Assembly: GCA_029261995.1 (NCBI GenBank)
Contig: JAJDAF010000030.1
Coordinates: 86,810 to 150,809, forward strand
DNA length: 64,000 bases
Origin: Candidatus Zhuqueibacterota bacterium
GTDB lineage: Bacteria > Zhuqueibacterota > Zhuqueibacteria > Oceanimicrobiales > Oceanimicrobiaceae
Reading direction: 5' to 3'
This document shows, in pieces, positions 1-9,802 of the stretch (its first letter is position 1; each line of letters begins with the position of its first letter). The notes beneath the pieces are model-generated. The model did no database searches. It was not told where the DNA came from and saw only the letters and a program-made list of their open reading frames with translations. The position numbers and the translations under genes are program-made.

Positions 1-180
1 TTGTTCCAGATCCGTGATGTCCAAAACCAGCTTGCAGACGATTTCATTGCTGTCAGTCCGCAGCTCGACTTCAGTGTAGCTCGTATTCATTTCATGCGCA
101 GCTACCGCGGCCACTCGTAGCCCGGCGAGACTGCAACTCAGACTCAGCACCAGAGCTGCCCGGCGAGTCATGTTTCTCAT
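1..180 (-). CDS. Secreted protein, N-terminal part only (possibly HupE/UreJ-like)
   Basis: A reading frame starts with ATG at 180 and runs off the left edge after 60 codons, so only the N-terminus is visible. Residues 1-30 look like a signal peptide: basic start (MRNMTRR), hydrophobic stretch, then AVAAHE, which would leave a mature protein beginning with His-Glu. A mature N-terminus starting near 'AHE' followed by alternating beta-like residues and 'DITDLEQ' resembles the extracytoplasmic start of HupE/UreJ-type membrane proteins, but this is a weak inference from 60 residues. The start overlaps the stop of the upstream cdaA gene by four bases (ATGA), so it is probably translationally coupled and the last visible gene of the folP-cdaA operon. 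Confidence 0.6.
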   Translation of the reverse strand, partial: MRNMTRRAALVLSLSCSLAGLRVAAVAAHEMNTSYTEVELRTDSNEIVCKLVLDITDLEQ

Positions 181-965
181 TGTTGTTCCGTATTCAGTCT
201 GAAGGCGTTGTTGAGGATGCTCTGGACTGAATCCTTGTCGAGGTCCTGAATGAGATGACCATCCTTGGCAATCGAGATTTTGCCGGTCTCCTCAGAGATA
301 ACCACAATGACGGCGTCAGACTCTTCAGCCAACCCGATAGCAGCGCGATGCCGGGTGCCGAGACTCGCATCAATATTCGTCGTCTGGCTGAGTGGCAAGA
401 TGCATCTCGCTGCCTCAATGACATCATTCTGAATAACGATGGCGCCGTCGTGCAGCGGCGACTTTGGACTGAAGATCGAACAGATTAGCGATGATGAGAC
501 CTCGGCCTGAATCTGAACTCCCGTTTCCGTGATCGACTTGATCCCGGTATCTCGCGTCACGACAATCAGCCCACCATGCCTGCGGTTGGAAAGCTCCACT
601 GCGGCACGAAGCACTTCTTCGAAGGTCTTGCTGCTGGAGACTTTGACGAAATATCTGATCACCCGGCTCTGGCCCACAAAAATTAACATGCGTCGCAGCT
701 CTGGCTGAAAAACAATCACAAATGCGATGAGCCAGACGGTTTTCAGGTTGTCGAAAATCCAGGTCATGGCACTCATGTTGAACAAACGCGTGAGCAGCGA
801 CACGATCAAGATGAGCACAAGACCAACAAACATCTGTGCCGCGCGCGAACCGCGAATAAAGTAGTAAAGCTTGTAGAGGATGACGGACACGACTAAGACA
901 TCAAGAATATCGAACAAGGTGACCTTGATGAATCCAATCTGAAACAGAACGAATTGCTCACTCAT
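177..965 (-). CDS. cdaA: Diadenylate cyclase CdaA (c-di-AMP synthase)
   Basis: Makes the second messenger c-di-AMP from two ATP at the cytoplasmic membrane. The 262-residue protein has the family's usual build: hydrophobic segments at about 17-37, 45-60 and 75-92, then a DAC domain. The two signature motifs are present: DGA at 173-175 (in LHDGAIVI) and RHR at 205-207 (in GTRHRAAIG). Length is typical of CdaA (about 270). It follows folP by nine bases and overlaps the next gene by four, so all three are likely co-transcribed. In other bacteria CdaA controls potassium and osmotic balance; a Kir-type potassium channel occurs at 56755-57780 in this window, but no direct link is visible. Confidence 0.95.
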   Translation of the reverse strand: MSEQFVLFQIGFIKVTLFDILDVLVVSVILYKLYYFIRGSRAAQMFVGLVLILIVSLLTRLFNMSAMTWIFDNLKTVWLIAFVIVFQPELRRMLIFVGQSRVIRYFVKVSSSKTFEEVLRAAVELSNRRHGGLIVVTRDTGIKSITETGVQIQAEVSSSLICSIFSPKSPLHDGAIVIQNDVIEAARCILPLSQTTNIDASLGTRHRAAIGLAEESDAVIVVISEETGKISIAKDGHLIQDLDKDSVQSILNNAFRLNTEQQ

Positions 966-974
966 TGGCTTGGT

Positions 975-1817
975 TTAGTTAACGGTCACGTGAACAAGAT
1001 GGTCGATAATCGCGGCAGCCTGCTTGGCTTCCTGGACATCATGCACCCTGAGGATGTGGGCGCCGCGCAAAATGGCCACAGTGTTGATTGCCACGGTCGC
1101 GGCCAGACATTCCTGCGGCTGGCCGCCAACTATCTTGCTCAGAAACGATTTCCGCGACGCGCCAAACAAGATGGGGCAACCCAGGTCAACAAAGCTGTCG
1201 AGATTCGCGGTGATTTGATAGTTGTCGTCTACCCGCTTTCCAAATCCGATACCGGGGTCCAGCACAACGTTCTCTTTGTGGATGCCGCTTTCATGAGCAA
1301 ATTGCAGCCGGCTTCTGAAAAACGCCAAAAGCTCGACCACGACATCATCATATTGGGGATTGACCTGCATGCTCTTAGGCTCGCCCTTCATGTGCATAAG
1401 AATCACGGGGACGCTCAATTGTGCCGCCAGCGTCGCCATATCAGGATCGAATTGTAGCGCGCTGATATCGTTGATGATCGCCGCGCCCTCGCCAAGGGCC
1501 TGTCGTGCCACCACGGCCTTGCAGGTATCCACAGACAGCGGAACGGTGGTTTCCTTAGCCAATTGACGAATGACCGGCAGGATGCGTGACATCTCCTCAT
1601 CAGCCGCAACCGGCTCTGAGCCCGGACGTGACGATTCGCCTCCTATGTCCAGAAAATCAGCTCCGGCTTCAACCATGTTCAGAGCAGCATCCACCGCCTC
1701 GCGGACGGTGGCTCGGCGGCTTCCCGCAAAGAATGAGTCGGGCGTGCAATTGACGATGCCCATAACGTGAGTCCGGGCACACAAGTCGGATGTCACGCTA
1801 CCACAAACAAGCTTCAC
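975..1817 (-). CDS. folP: Dihydropteroate synthase
   Basis: Condenses p-aminobenzoate with dihydropterin pyrophosphate to dihydropteroate in folate synthesis. The protein carries the diagnostic MGIVNCTPDSFF motif close to the N-terminus, then FLDIGGESSRPGS, SVDTCKA, INDISAL, ILMHMKG, LDPGIGFGK and the C-terminal GASRKSF phosphate-binding motif. The frame is open further upstream to 1934, but I place the start at GTG 1817: an AAGGGG ribosome-binding site sits just upstream (about 1824-1831), the resulting protein (280 residues) has family length, and the longer frame would be translated through an intrinsic terminator hairpin at 1835-1883. It lies between ftsH and cdaA on the same strand. Confidence 0.93.
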   Translation of the reverse strand: MKLVCGSVTSDLCARTHVMGIVNCTPDSFFAGSRRATVREAVDAALNMVEAGADFLDIGGESSRPGSEPVAADEEMSRILPVIRQLAKETTVPLSVDTCKAVVARQALGEGAAIINDISALQFDPDMATLAAQLSVPVILMHMKGEPKSMQVNPQYDDVVVELLAFFRSRLQFAHESGIHKENVVLDPGIGFGKRVDDNYQITANLDSFVDLGCPILFGASRKSFLSKIVGGQPQECLAATVAINTVAILRGAHILRVHDVQEAKQAAAIIDHLVHVTVN

Positions 1818-1834
1818 ACAAGGTCCCCTTCCAG

Positions 1835-1883
1835 AAAAAAAGAGAGCTGAGGCGGCAGGTATGTGCTGCCATCTCAGCTCTTC
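1835..1883 (-). terminator. Intrinsic terminator between ftsH and folP
   Basis: Read on the minus strand, a long stem (AGAGCTGAG...CTCAGCTCT, extended inside by TGGCAG/CTGCC-type pairing around a short loop) is followed at once by a run of seven T. This is a textbook Rho-independent terminator about 60 bases after the ftsH stop and just before the folP ribosome-binding site. It either ends the tilS-hpt-ftsH transcript or lets part of it read through to folP-cdaA. Confidence 0.88.
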
Positions 1884-1942
1884 GTTTAGCAAGGTATCTT
1901 CAGGAAACGCTCCGGCATGCCACTCACCGGACAATTTGAGAC

Positions 1943-3931
1943 TTAGTTCAAATCGTCGACGATTTCCTTCTTCTCCTTCTTGGCAGCACCGCCATTACCG
2001 GAATAGCGTTTGTGCTCGATCGGCCCCAACTCCTCACCCTTAAAGATCTTATCGACCTCGGCGCCATCGAGAATCTCACGCTCGAGCAGCGCCATTGCCA
2101 GCGCTTCCAGCTTGTCCACATGTTTTTTCACCAGGTCGATGGCTTTCTTCTCGGCGCTGGTGACAATCATGGTAATCTCCTCGTCGATGATCTCAGCGGT
2201 CTTGTTGCTGAAGTCAGTATGCTTCGCGATTTCACGGCCCAGGAAGATCTCCTCATCCTTCTTGCCAAAAGTCAGTGGGCCGAGCCGCTCGCTCATGCCC
2301 CACTCGCACACCATTTTTCTCGCCAGACCGGTTGCCCGCTCGATGTCGTTACCGGCGCCGGTCGTGAGTTCATTCATCACCACTTCTTCGGCGGCACGAC
2401 CGCCGAGAAGATGCACTAGCATACCTTCGCAGTAGGTCTTCGAGTAGTTGTGCTTTTCATCGATTGGCAAAGTAGTGGTCACACCCAGGGCCCGTCCACG
2501 CGGGATGATCGTAACTTTGTGCACCGGATCCGTTCCGGGGGTCAACTTGGCAACCAGCACGTGGCCAGCCTCGTGATAGGCCGTCAACTTCTTCTCGTCT
2601 TCGGTGATCAGCATGCTCTTGCGCTCCGCACCCATCATCACTTTGTCCTTTGCGTACTCGAAATCATCCATCTCGACGATCTTCTTGTTGAAACGCGCCG
2701 CAAGTAGCGCCGCCTCGTTGACAAGATTGGCAAGGTCGGCTCCTGAAAAGCCTGGAGTCCCTTTGGCAATTACGGAGAGAGTGACATCCTGGGCGATTGG
2801 AATTTTCTTGGTATGCACTTTCAGGATACCCTCTCGTCCCCGAACATCCGGCCGGTCAACGACGATTTGGCGGTCGAAACGACCCGGCCGGAGCAATGCA
2901 TGGTCCAGCACGTCCGGACGGTTGGTGGCGGCGATGAGAATCACGCCTTCGTTGGCATCGAAGCCATCCATTTCGACGAGAAGCTGATTCAGAGTCTGCT
3001 CACGTTCGTCGTGGCCACCGCCCAGTCCGGCGCCGCGATGGCGCCCGACCGCATCCACTTCATCGATGAAAATGATGCATGGCGCGTTCTTCTTGCCCTG
3101 TTCGAACAAATCGCGGACACGTGAAGCGCCGACGCCGACAAACATCTCAACAAAATCCGCACCGGACATGCTGAAGAAAGGTACGCCGGCCTCTCCCGCT
3201 ACCGCCTTCGCGAGAAGTGTCTTTCCCGTTCCGGGAGGACCCAGCAGCAGAGCGCCTTTGGGTATCTTGCCGCCCAGTTTTTGAAATTTGTCCGGATCCT
3301 TCAGAAAATCAATAATCTCTCGCAATTCTTGCTTGGCCTCGTCCGCGCCGGCAACATCATCAAAAGTAACTTTGGTTTGATTTTCTGTCAAGAGCTTGGC
3401 TTTTGATTTGCCGAAGGAAAAAATGCCCTTTGCACCGCCACCCTGCATTCTGCGCAGGATGAAGATCCAGAAAACGCCGAACAGGATCCACGGAAGCAAA
3501 TTGAAGACATAATTCCACCAATCCTGCGTCATCTCTTTGAAATCGAGGGCAACATTGTATTCCTTTGTCCACTGCAAAGCAACTTCCGCCTTTGGAGCTT
3601 CCGGCAGCGTCACTTTGAACTTAACATAGGAGACCGGCTTGCCAGCGATGACGTTTGAAGACTCCTCCCGCAACTCGCCAAGGAATTCCTTGTCCTCTAT
3701 TATCGCTTTCTTGATTTCCTTCTTTTCGAGATGGTCGATGAACATCGAGTAGGAAATTACAATCGCCCCGCGTTCTTCGAAACTGAACTTTTGGGAGATG
3801 AAAATCGAAACGATGATGATGATCAACCAGAATGTCAGCGTCCGGGTTGCTTTTCGCCATTGAAAATTCTCGTCCTTCTTCGGCGAGTTCTGCTGATTTG
3901 GGCGCTTCCTTGTTCTCTTGTCGTTACTCAT
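1943..3931 (-). CDS. ftsH: ATP-dependent zinc metalloprotease FtsH
   Basis: Membrane-anchored AAA+ protease that degrades damaged or short-lived membrane and soluble proteins. The 662-residue protein shows the whole family pattern: first membrane helix about 32-46, periplasmic FtsH_ext segment, second helix about 143-160, Walker A GPPGTGKT at 231-238, Walker B IIFIDEVD at 286-293, the pore motif MFVGVGA, second region of homology with RPGRFDR at 348-354, and the zinc-binding HEAGH at 453-457. The basic, Gln/Asn-rich first 25 residues are cytoplasmic. It lies 31 bases after hpt and in the common order tilS-hpt-ftsH, so it is probably in that operon. Confidence 0.98.
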   Translation of the reverse strand: MSNDKRTRKRPNQQNSPKKDENFQWRKATRTLTFWLIIIIVSIFISQKFSFEERGAIVISYSMFIDHLEKKEIKKAIIEDKEFLGELREESSNVIAGKPVSYVKFKVTLPEAPKAEVALQWTKEYNVALDFKEMTQDWWNYVFNLLPWILFGVFWIFILRRMQGGGAKGIFSFGKSKAKLLTENQTKVTFDDVAGADEAKQELREIIDFLKDPDKFQKLGGKIPKGALLLGPPGTGKTLLAKAVAGEAGVPFFSMSGADFVEMFVGVGASRVRDLFEQGKKNAPCIIFIDEVDAVGRHRGAGLGGGHDEREQTLNQLLVEMDGFDANEGVILIAATNRPDVLDHALLRPGRFDRQIVVDRPDVRGREGILKVHTKKIPIAQDVTLSVIAKGTPGFSGADLANLVNEAALLAARFNKKIVEMDDFEYAKDKVMMGAERKSMLITEDEKKLTAYHEAGHVLVAKLTPGTDPVHKVTIIPRGRALGVTTTLPIDEKHNYSKTYCEGMLVHLLGGRAAEEVVMNELTTGAGNDIERATGLARKMVCEWGMSERLGPLTFGKKDEEIFLGREIAKHTDFSNKTAEIIDEEITMIVTSAEKKAIDLVKKHVDKLEALAMALLEREILDGAEVDKIFKGEELGPIEHKRYSGNGGAAKKEKKEIVDDLN

Positions 3932-3962
3932 CTACTGTCTGGTTTCCCTGGTTAATGAAAAA

Positions 3963-4523
3963 CTATAAAACTTGCTCATCCATCAAATACACGGCTGGCA
4001 AGTTTCGAAATCTCTGTGCGTAATCGAGACCGTATCCGACGACAAAGTGATTCGGTATACTAAATCCGATGTAGTCAATCTTGAAATCAGTCTGCGCAGC
4101 GCCTTCCTTTAACAAGAGTGATACAAATCCCAGCGATTTTGGTTTCACTCTCTCCATGCGCTTACGCAGATAATTCACAGACAAGCCCGAATCCACAATA
4201 TCTTCCACCACGAGGACATGGCGATCCTGCAGATGGGCATCGATGTCCTTTTTGAGCTTGACGACGCCGGATGTTTCCATGGCTTCGCCATAACTCGATA
4301 TCTTGATAAAATCGATCTCGCAATCGATGGTAATTGCGCGAAACAAATCTGCGCAAAAAATGAAACTGCCATTCAACACCCCAATCAGGATAGGGCACAT
4401 CCCGGCATAATCTTCAGATATTTTTGCTCCTAATTCCTGGACTTTCTGTTTAATTTCTTGCTCTGACAGTAACACTCTGGCGTTGTCGTTCTTGATGAAT
4501 ACGTGTGTCTGCTCGCTAGTCAT
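3963..4523 (-). CDS. hpt: Hypoxanthine phosphoribosyltransferase
   Basis: Purine salvage enzyme that converts hypoxanthine or guanine and PRPP into IMP or GMP. The PRPP-binding motif is clear (VLVVEDIVDSGLSVNYL, about residues 104-120), preceded by the flexible-loop region and GSFIFCADL. Length (186 residues) matches bacterial Hpt of the tilS-neighbour type. Its start overlaps the 3' end of tilS by eight bases, which suggests translational coupling. The tilS-hpt-ftsH order is conserved in many bacteria, which supports the assignment. Confidence 0.95.
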   Translation of the reverse strand: MTSEQTHVFIKNDNARVLLSEQEIKQKVQELGAKISEDYAGMCPILIGVLNGSFIFCADLFRAITIDCEIDFIKISSYGEAMETSGVVKLKKDIDAHLQDRHVLVVEDIVDSGLSVNYLRKRMERVKPKSLGFVSLLLKEGAAQTDFKIDYIGFSIPNHFVVGYGLDYAQRFRNLPAVYLMDEQVL

Positions 4524-5916
4524 CGATAGTGTTTTCCATCTCCAGTTTCAGTACGGCGCGCGTCGCTTCGGTGACTTTGAATCGTTCGTCTATTCGGTGG
4601 CCGCAAACCCAAACAACATCACCATCAGTTTCGAGTAGAATTGTGCCCTGCTTTTGCCTGATCGGAATCTTGCGATCGGAAAGCAAATCCGCGACCTTCT
4701 TCTGGCCACCAAGACCAAGCGGAAAAAACCGGGCTCCCGCGTAAAGCGTCCGAAAACAAATTCTACTCCCTACTTTTTCGAAATCGAGTAGTTCCGAATT
4801 GCGGCTGTGTGTGAAGGCAAATTCGTCGTCTTTGCGGTGAATCGTCCACCGAAAATCACGACCATGGTAGCGCACGGATGCTAGTCGCAGCAGGTCTACT
4901 TCCTTTTTTTGAGGCACGTCCTTTTCCAAATTCCCAAGGACAATGCCATCGTGGTCGATAAGCAGGGCAACCGGCCCGAAAACTTCAACCTTCCTGCCAA
5001 CCTCCCCCTTCTGGATGATGTCCAGCATCTTGCGGATTTTAGGGAAATTCAGTGAGGTGCGTTGTATGCCTAAATTCTTACAACAATGAAACAACAGGTA
5101 CGTCTGAATTAAATTATTATAACCCAAAAAACGTTTAATTTCAAGGATTATTTCATTTTTTTTTTGTAATGAAACCAAGGACTTAAATGCCTCTTTGACT
5201 TCAACATCAAGTTGTGATTCCATCTGCTGAAAGATTGCCGCGCTTCGATTAAGCGTACCCATAATTCCAGGGTTGAAGTGCTCTTGAATCAGCGGAATGA
5301 GCTGGTGGCGGATGCGATTTCTCCGGATAGACAGGTCGCGATTGCTGGCGTCCTCCCGATGCTCAAGCCTGCTCTCAGAGGCGTAGGACACGAGTTCTGC
5401 ACGTGTGAAGGGCAGCAGCGGACGAATGAATGGCCCGCGCCGGGATAAAATCCCGCTCAGGCCGGCCGCGCCTGAGCCTCGCAGAAAATGGTCGAGAACC
5501 GTCTCTGCCTGATCGTTGGCGTTGTGAGCAGTTGCCAGGCATGAAAATCCTGAGTCCGTCAGTGCCGCCTGGAAGTAGTCATATCTCAAATTGCGGGCAG
5601 CTTCTTCCAGAGAGAGCTTCATCGAACGGCTATGTGCCACGGCATCGACACGCGTACAGAAAAAAGGCAGATGGTGGTGCTCGGCTAGCTTTTTCACGAA
5701 CAATTGGTCGGCGTCGGCTTCATCTCCTCGAATGCCGTGGTTGACATGAACCACGCCCAGCGTCAAGCCCAGGTCGTCACGCAGATGCATGAACAAACTC
5801 AGGAGCACCACCGAATCCAGACCACCGGAAACGGCAAGCAGCAGGCGTCCATCTGCGGGCAAAAGCTTCTGATTCCGGATGAATTGACCTAGCCGGTCAA
5901 TGATGGATTGCGTCAT
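4516..5916 (-). CDS. tilS: tRNA(Ile)-lysidine synthetase
   Basis: Modifies C34 of the AUA-reading tRNA(Ile) to lysidine, changing both its amino-acid identity and its codon reading. The PP-loop ATP-binding motif SGGLDS lies at residues 30-35 in LLLAVSGGLDSVVLLSL, followed by HVNHGIRG and the ATAHNANDQAETVL motif typical of TilS. The C-terminal part (about 390-466) matches the TilS C-terminal domain (FFPLGLGGQKKVADLL). At 466 residues it is full length. It heads the tilS-hpt-ftsH cluster; the M20 hydrolase upstream ends 35 bases before it. Confidence 0.95.
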   Translation of the reverse strand: MTQSIIDRLGQFIRNQKLLPADGRLLLAVSGGLDSVVLLSLFMHLRDDLGLTLGVVHVNHGIRGDEADADQLFVKKLAEHHHLPFFCTRVDAVAHSRSMKLSLEEAARNLRYDYFQAALTDSGFSCLATAHNANDQAETVLDHFLRGSGAAGLSGILSRRGPFIRPLLPFTRAELVSYASESRLEHREDASNRDLSIRRNRIRHQLIPLIQEHFNPGIMGTLNRSAAIFQQMESQLDVEVKEAFKSLVSLQKKNEIILEIKRFLGYNNLIQTYLLFHCCKNLGIQRTSLNFPKIRKMLDIIQKGEVGRKVEVFGPVALLIDHDGIVLGNLEKDVPQKKEVDLLRLASVRYHGRDFRWTIHRKDDEFAFTHSRNSELLDFEKVGSRICFRTLYAGARFFPLGLGGQKKVADLLSDRKIPIRQKQGTILLETDGDVVWVCGHRIDERFKVTEATRAVLKLEMENTIDD

Positions 5917-5951
5917 GTCTTATTCTCAGCGGTACGCCGAGCTGGCTGCGG

Positions 5952-7166
5952 TCATTCCAGCCCGCCAGCGGGAACAGCGAGGTAGCGGATTATGAGCATC
6001 GCCATCAGGGCGACACCCACAGAAAGGGCCGACTCATCGATATCGAATTTATTGGTATGCAAATAGGAAATCTCGCTGCCTGGCTTTCTGGCGCCAAGAC
6101 GAATCAGGGCGCCCGGGGCCTTGCTCAAATACCAGGAAAAATCTTCTCCGCCCATGCTCACATGCTCAATATTTTTCAGGCAATCTGAAGTCAGCATTTC
6201 TGTCGCCACTTCGCGAATCATGTTGACCATACCCGCATCGTTAACCACTGAAGGCACTGGATCCGGGAATTCGAGCTCATAGCCGCCGCCCACAGCACGT
6301 GTGATGGCACGGACATTCTCTTCTATCGCGGTGAGAATTTCGTCGTGTGATTTTGAATCAACAGTGCGGACGGTACCGGCAATCTCGACAACATCCGGGA
6401 TGACGTTGGCCTTCCTGCCGCCGGCCAACTTTCCTATAGTCAGAACCGCAGGCATGAAAGGCTGGCTGCGATTACCCACGATATCATACAGCATTTTAAG
6501 AACCCGCGTGCTCAGGTGAATCGTATCGACGGCATGGTGTGGCCTGGCAGCATGTCCACTTTTTCCGAAAATCGTAAGCCTGAATTCGCTGCAATGCGCC
6601 GTAAGCACGCCGCTGCGCAGGCCAATCGCACCCGCTTCAAGCTCGGGATCGACGTGGTAGGCCAAGATGCCATCGACTCCATCCATGACGCCGGCATTCA
6701 CCAGTTCAAGGGCGCCACTCGGGATCGCCTCCTCGCAAGGCTGAAAGATAAATCGGACATTGCCGGGCAGATCCAGGTTCATTTCTGTCAAAACACGGGC
6801 CACGCCGTAAGCCATCGCCATGTGGCAATCGTGGCCGCAGGCATGGATAACGCCGGGCACTCTCGACGCGTAGGGCACATCCTTGTCGTCATCCATGGGC
6901 AGGGCATCCATATCGGCTCGAATCGCCAGCGTCCGGCTGCTGGATGCGCCTGAAAGCTCAGCGGTGATGCCGGTGCCGCAGATACCCTTTGTAACCTCCA
7001 GGCCAAGGCCACCGAGTTTGTGGTCAAGCATTTCCGCGGTCTTGAACTCCTTCCAGCTCAATTCAGGATACTGGTGGAAGTGACGACGAAGCTCTATCAC
7101 ATCATTTGCGCCTTCAGCGGCACAACTTCTTATTCTGTTGAAAAGATCAGCGTTGTCGTAATTCAT
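5952..7166 (-). CDS. M20 family metallo-amidohydrolase (N-acyl amino acid / hippurate hydrolase type)
   Basis: Cytosolic di-zinc enzyme that hydrolyses amide bonds of N-acylated amino acids or similar compounds; the exact substrate cannot be read from sequence. Visible family motifs are the metal-binding HACGHDCHMA, the catalytic pair in FQPCEEAIPSGA, the dimerisation-domain metal ligand AYHVDP, and the C-terminal MGGEDFSWYL. The frame opens ten codons further upstream (7196), but MNYDN at 7166, with AGAAGGG upstream, is the better start and gives 404 residues, normal for this family. The gene is on the same strand as tilS but unrelated in function. The region 7167-7438 upstream is shared with the divergent aminopeptidase gene. 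Confidence 0.85.
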   Translation of the reverse strand: MNYDNADLFNRIRSCAAEGANDVIELRRHFHQYPELSWKEFKTAEMLDHKLGGLGLEVTKGICGTGITAELSGASSSRTLAIRADMDALPMDDDKDVPYASRVPGVIHACGHDCHMAMAYGVARVLTEMNLDLPGNVRFIFQPCEEAIPSGALELVNAGVMDGVDGILAYHVDPELEAGAIGLRSGVLTAHCSEFRLTIFGKSGHAARPHHAVDTIHLSTRVLKMLYDIVGNRSQPFMPAVLTIGKLAGGRKANVIPDVVEIAGTVRTVDSKSHDEILTAIEENVRAITRAVGGGYELEFPDPVPSVVNDAGMVNMIREVATEMLTSDCLKNIEHVSMGGEDFSWYLSKAPGALIRLGARKPGSEISYLHTNKFDIDESALSVGVALMAMLIIRYLAVPAGGLE

Positions 7167-7438
7167 CGGTCCATGGCCCTTCTGCCAAAGATGCAAACAA
7201 GAATAATGAAGTTAGAAAAAATCCGCCACTAAATCAAGTACTCGGAGTGCAACTTTGGATATTTTGCTTGCCATTGCTGCGCCCCCGGAGTATATTATCT
7301 GCCGTTCGGCGGGCGGCGGAAATCGGCACAGCGAAGACGGGAATGCGACGACATCGCCCGGCCAGAATCGTCAGGTACAAAAGCATGCTACGGCCTGAGT
7401 CTTCAAATACAAAAACACCAACCCGGAGATAATTTACC

Positions 7439-9310
7439 ATGAACCAGAAACTATTTGAGCTTGCTGCAAGCTTCATAGCTTGTTTTCTGCTATTCCAGAG
7501 TTGTGAAAAAAAACTGCCCGCTTACGGTGAGGATTCACACTCATTCTCGCGCCCCAACGAAGTTGCTGTCAAACATATCGACCTCGACCTGTCCGTAGAC
7601 TTCCAGGCACGGCAACTGTCGGGCACAGCCCGGCTCACGCTTGAACACAACAGTCGGGCCCAGGAGTTGTGGCTCGATACTCGTGACCTGGAGATCATTT
7701 CCGTGACGCTGGATGATGATAGCTCAAAGGTTGATTTCGCGCTCGGTGAGTCGGTGGATTTCCTCGGGCAATCTCTGTCGGTCAAGATCAAACCAACGAC
7801 CAAAGCCGTCAATATCAGCTATAAAACGAGTCCCGGCGCAGCCGCATTGCAGTGGTTGGCGCCGTCGCAAACAGCAGGGGGCAATTCACCTTTTCTGTTC
7901 ACACAATCGCAAGCGATTCTGGCTCGCACCTGGATCCCATGCCAGGACAGTCCCGGCGTGCGGATTACCTACAGTGCGACAATTCGAACTTCACCGGACC
8001 TTATGGCGGTGATGAGCGCCGAGAATGGCACGGAACGGAACGAAGACGGCGTCTATCATTTCAACATGCCTCAAGCGGTGCCTTCCTACTTGCTGGCGCT
8101 GGCGGTCGGCGATCTGGAGTTTCGCGCGATGGGTGAGCGCAGCGGAGTTTACGCGGAGCCTTCCGTGGTCGAAAAAGCGGCTGCCGAGTTCGAGGACACT
8201 GAAAAAATGATGGCTGCCGCCGAAAAACTCTACGGGCCTTACCGCTGGGGCCGTTACGACATCATCGTGCTGCCGCCCAGCTTTCCGTTTGGCGGGATGG
8301 AGAATCCCCGGCTGACGTTTGCAACCCCAACGGTGCTCGCCGGCGACAAATCCCTGGTTGCGCTGATTGCACACGAGCTGGCACACTCATGGTCCGGCAA
8401 CCTGGTCACCAATGCCAACTGGGATGATTTCTGGCTGAATGAAGGCTTCACTACCTATTTCGAGCACCGAATCATGGAGGAACTCTACGGCAAGGAACAC
8501 GCCGACATGCTGGCGTCGCTGAGCTATCGCGATTACGAAGAAGAACTCGACCGGCTCGGGGCGGAGAGCCTGGACAGCCACCTACATCTTGATCTGAAAG
8601 GTCGTGACCCGGACGATGGCATGACTTCGATTGCCTACGACAAAGGCCACTTCTTCCTGCGCACGCTCGAAAACGCGGTCGGCCGCGAAGCCTGGGACGA
8701 ATTCCTGAGCAATTATTTCGATGAATTCGCCTTCAAAAGCATGACGACTGAGGCATTCGTGGCCCACCTGAAATCGCATCTTCTGAAAGGGAATCGTACC
8801 CTCGAGCAAGAGCTGCAAATTGACGCCTGGATTTATGGCCCTGGCATCCCGCAAAATATCGCCCGTGTGCAATCGGCGGCATTCGCCACGGTGGAAGGAG
8901 AACTGCAAAAGTGGCAGGCGGGAACTGCCGCCAGAACTCTCACGACAGACGGATGGACAACCCAGCACTGGCTGCACTTCCTGCACAGCTTGCCAGAAAC
9001 GGAAACTCTAAGCCTGTCCCAGATGAAGGAACTCGACTCCGCATTCGGATTCTCCAGCACGGGCAACTCGGAAATTCTGCATGCCTGGCTGCTGCACGCG
9101 ATCAACAACCAGTATGCTCCGGCCTACCCGGCGCTCGAGCACTTCCTGACTTCCATGGGTCGCAGAAAATTCTTGCGACCGCTTTATACGAAGATGGCGG
9201 AGAACCCCGCGATGCTGCAAATGGCAAAACTCATCTACCAGAAAGCCAGGCCAACCTACCATTCCGTCTCAACCGGAACTATCGACGAAGTCCTGAACTG
9301 GCAGGAATGA
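7439..9310 (+). CDS. M1 family zinc aminopeptidase, probable lipoprotein
   Basis: Removes N-terminal amino acids from peptides. The 623-residue protein starts with a hydrophobic signal ending in FQSC (residues about 19-22), suggesting lipid attachment, although the lipobox is not ideal. The M1 hallmarks are present: GGMENPRL (exopeptidase motif), HELAHSW at about 312-318 (HExxH zinc site) and the third zinc ligand in WLNEGFTTYFE 18 residues later. The C-terminal region resembles the helical domain of leukotriene-A4-hydrolase-like enzymes (FLHSLPE, RKFLRPLY), so it belongs to the LTA4H/aminopeptidase B branch. It is transcribed alone, divergent from the M20 gene and convergent with the his operon. 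Confidence 0.9.
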   Translation: MNQKLFELAASFIACFLLFQSCEKKLPAYGEDSHSFSRPNEVAVKHIDLDLSVDFQARQLSGTARLTLEHNSRAQELWLDTRDLEIISVTLDDDSSKVDFALGESVDFLGQSLSVKIKPTTKAVNISYKTSPGAAALQWLAPSQTAGGNSPFLFTQSQAILARTWIPCQDSPGVRITYSATIRTSPDLMAVMSAENGTERNEDGVYHFNMPQAVPSYLLALAVGDLEFRAMGERSGVYAEPSVVEKAAAEFEDTEKMMAAAEKLYGPYRWGRYDIIVLPPSFPFGGMENPRLTFATPTVLAGDKSLVALIAHELAHSWSGNLVTNANWDDFWLNEGFTTYFEHRIMEELYGKEHADMLASLSYRDYEEELDRLGAESLDSHLHLDLKGRDPDDGMTSIAYDKGHFFLRTLENAVGREAWDEFLSNYFDEFAFKSMTTEAFVAHLKSHLLKGNRTLEQELQIDAWIYGPGIPQNIARVQSAAFATVEGELQKWQAGTAARTLTTDGWTTQHWLHFLHSLPETETLSLSQMKELDSAFGFSSTGNSEILHAWLLHAINNQYAPAYPALEHFLTSMGRRKFLRPLYTKMAENPAMLQMAKLIYQKARPTYHSVSTGTIDEVLNWQE

Positions 9311-9331
9311 CTTGCCGCACCCAATAAAGAC

Positions 9332-9394
9332 GCACCTGCCGAGACATGCTGACCGCTATCACTGAATGGTGCGGATGCATGTCTCGGCAAGTGC
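9332..9394. repeat. Long hairpin between convergent genes
   Basis: Two 18-base arms (9332-9349 and 9377-9394) are reverse complements except for one position; the core TGCCGAGACATGC pairs perfectly. The loop is 27 bases. It lies between the end of the M1 aminopeptidase gene and the end of hisI, so it may act as a two-way transcription stop, but no T-run follows on either strand. Confidence 0.7.
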
Positions 9395-9467
9395 GGAAGT
9401 CAGGTCTTCGGCAAAGCTCACTCTGACTGGCATTTTGAGCCATGTGCTTCCAGATTCATTGCCGCTA

Positions 9468-9800
9468 TCACGAAACACCATCCAGCGGCAACGCCCGATA
9501 AAAGCAGGAATAATTTCCCGTGTGACAAGCACTGCCCTGCTGCTCCACCTCCAGCAATAGCGTGTCTGCGTCGCAATCATACTTGATGGATGTGATATGC
9601 TGGAAATGGCCGCTGGTCTCTCCCTTGAGCCAGAGCTTCTGGCGCGACCGCGAGAAATAGCAGGCTTTTTTCTTCTCAAGAGTAATTTCGAGACTCTCCC
9701 GATTCATGTAGGCCAGCATGAGCACTTCCCGAGTCTCCGCGTCCTGCGCGATGGCAGGAATTAATCCCCGGTCGTCGAATTTCAATTCATCCAGATTCAA
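9468..9800 (-). CDS. hisI: Phosphoribosyl-AMP cyclohydrolase
   Basis: Opens the adenine ring of phosphoribosyl-AMP, the third step of histidine synthesis. At 110 residues this is the single-domain HisI, without the fused HisE pyrophosphohydrolase; no hisE is visible in this window. Family motifs are present: [22 protein letters not shown] near the start, and the metal-binding cysteines in YDCDAD and [12 protein letters not shown]. The start is TTG at 9800, five bases after a GGAGG site that overlaps the end of hisF. It is the last gene of the his operon. Confidence 0.95.
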   Translation of the reverse strand: MNLDELKFDDRGLIPAIAQDAETREVLMLAYMNRESLEITLEKKKACYFSRSRQKLWLKGETSGHFQHITSIKYDCDADTLLLEVEQQGSACHTGNYSCFYRALPLDGVS

Positions 9801-9802
9801 AT

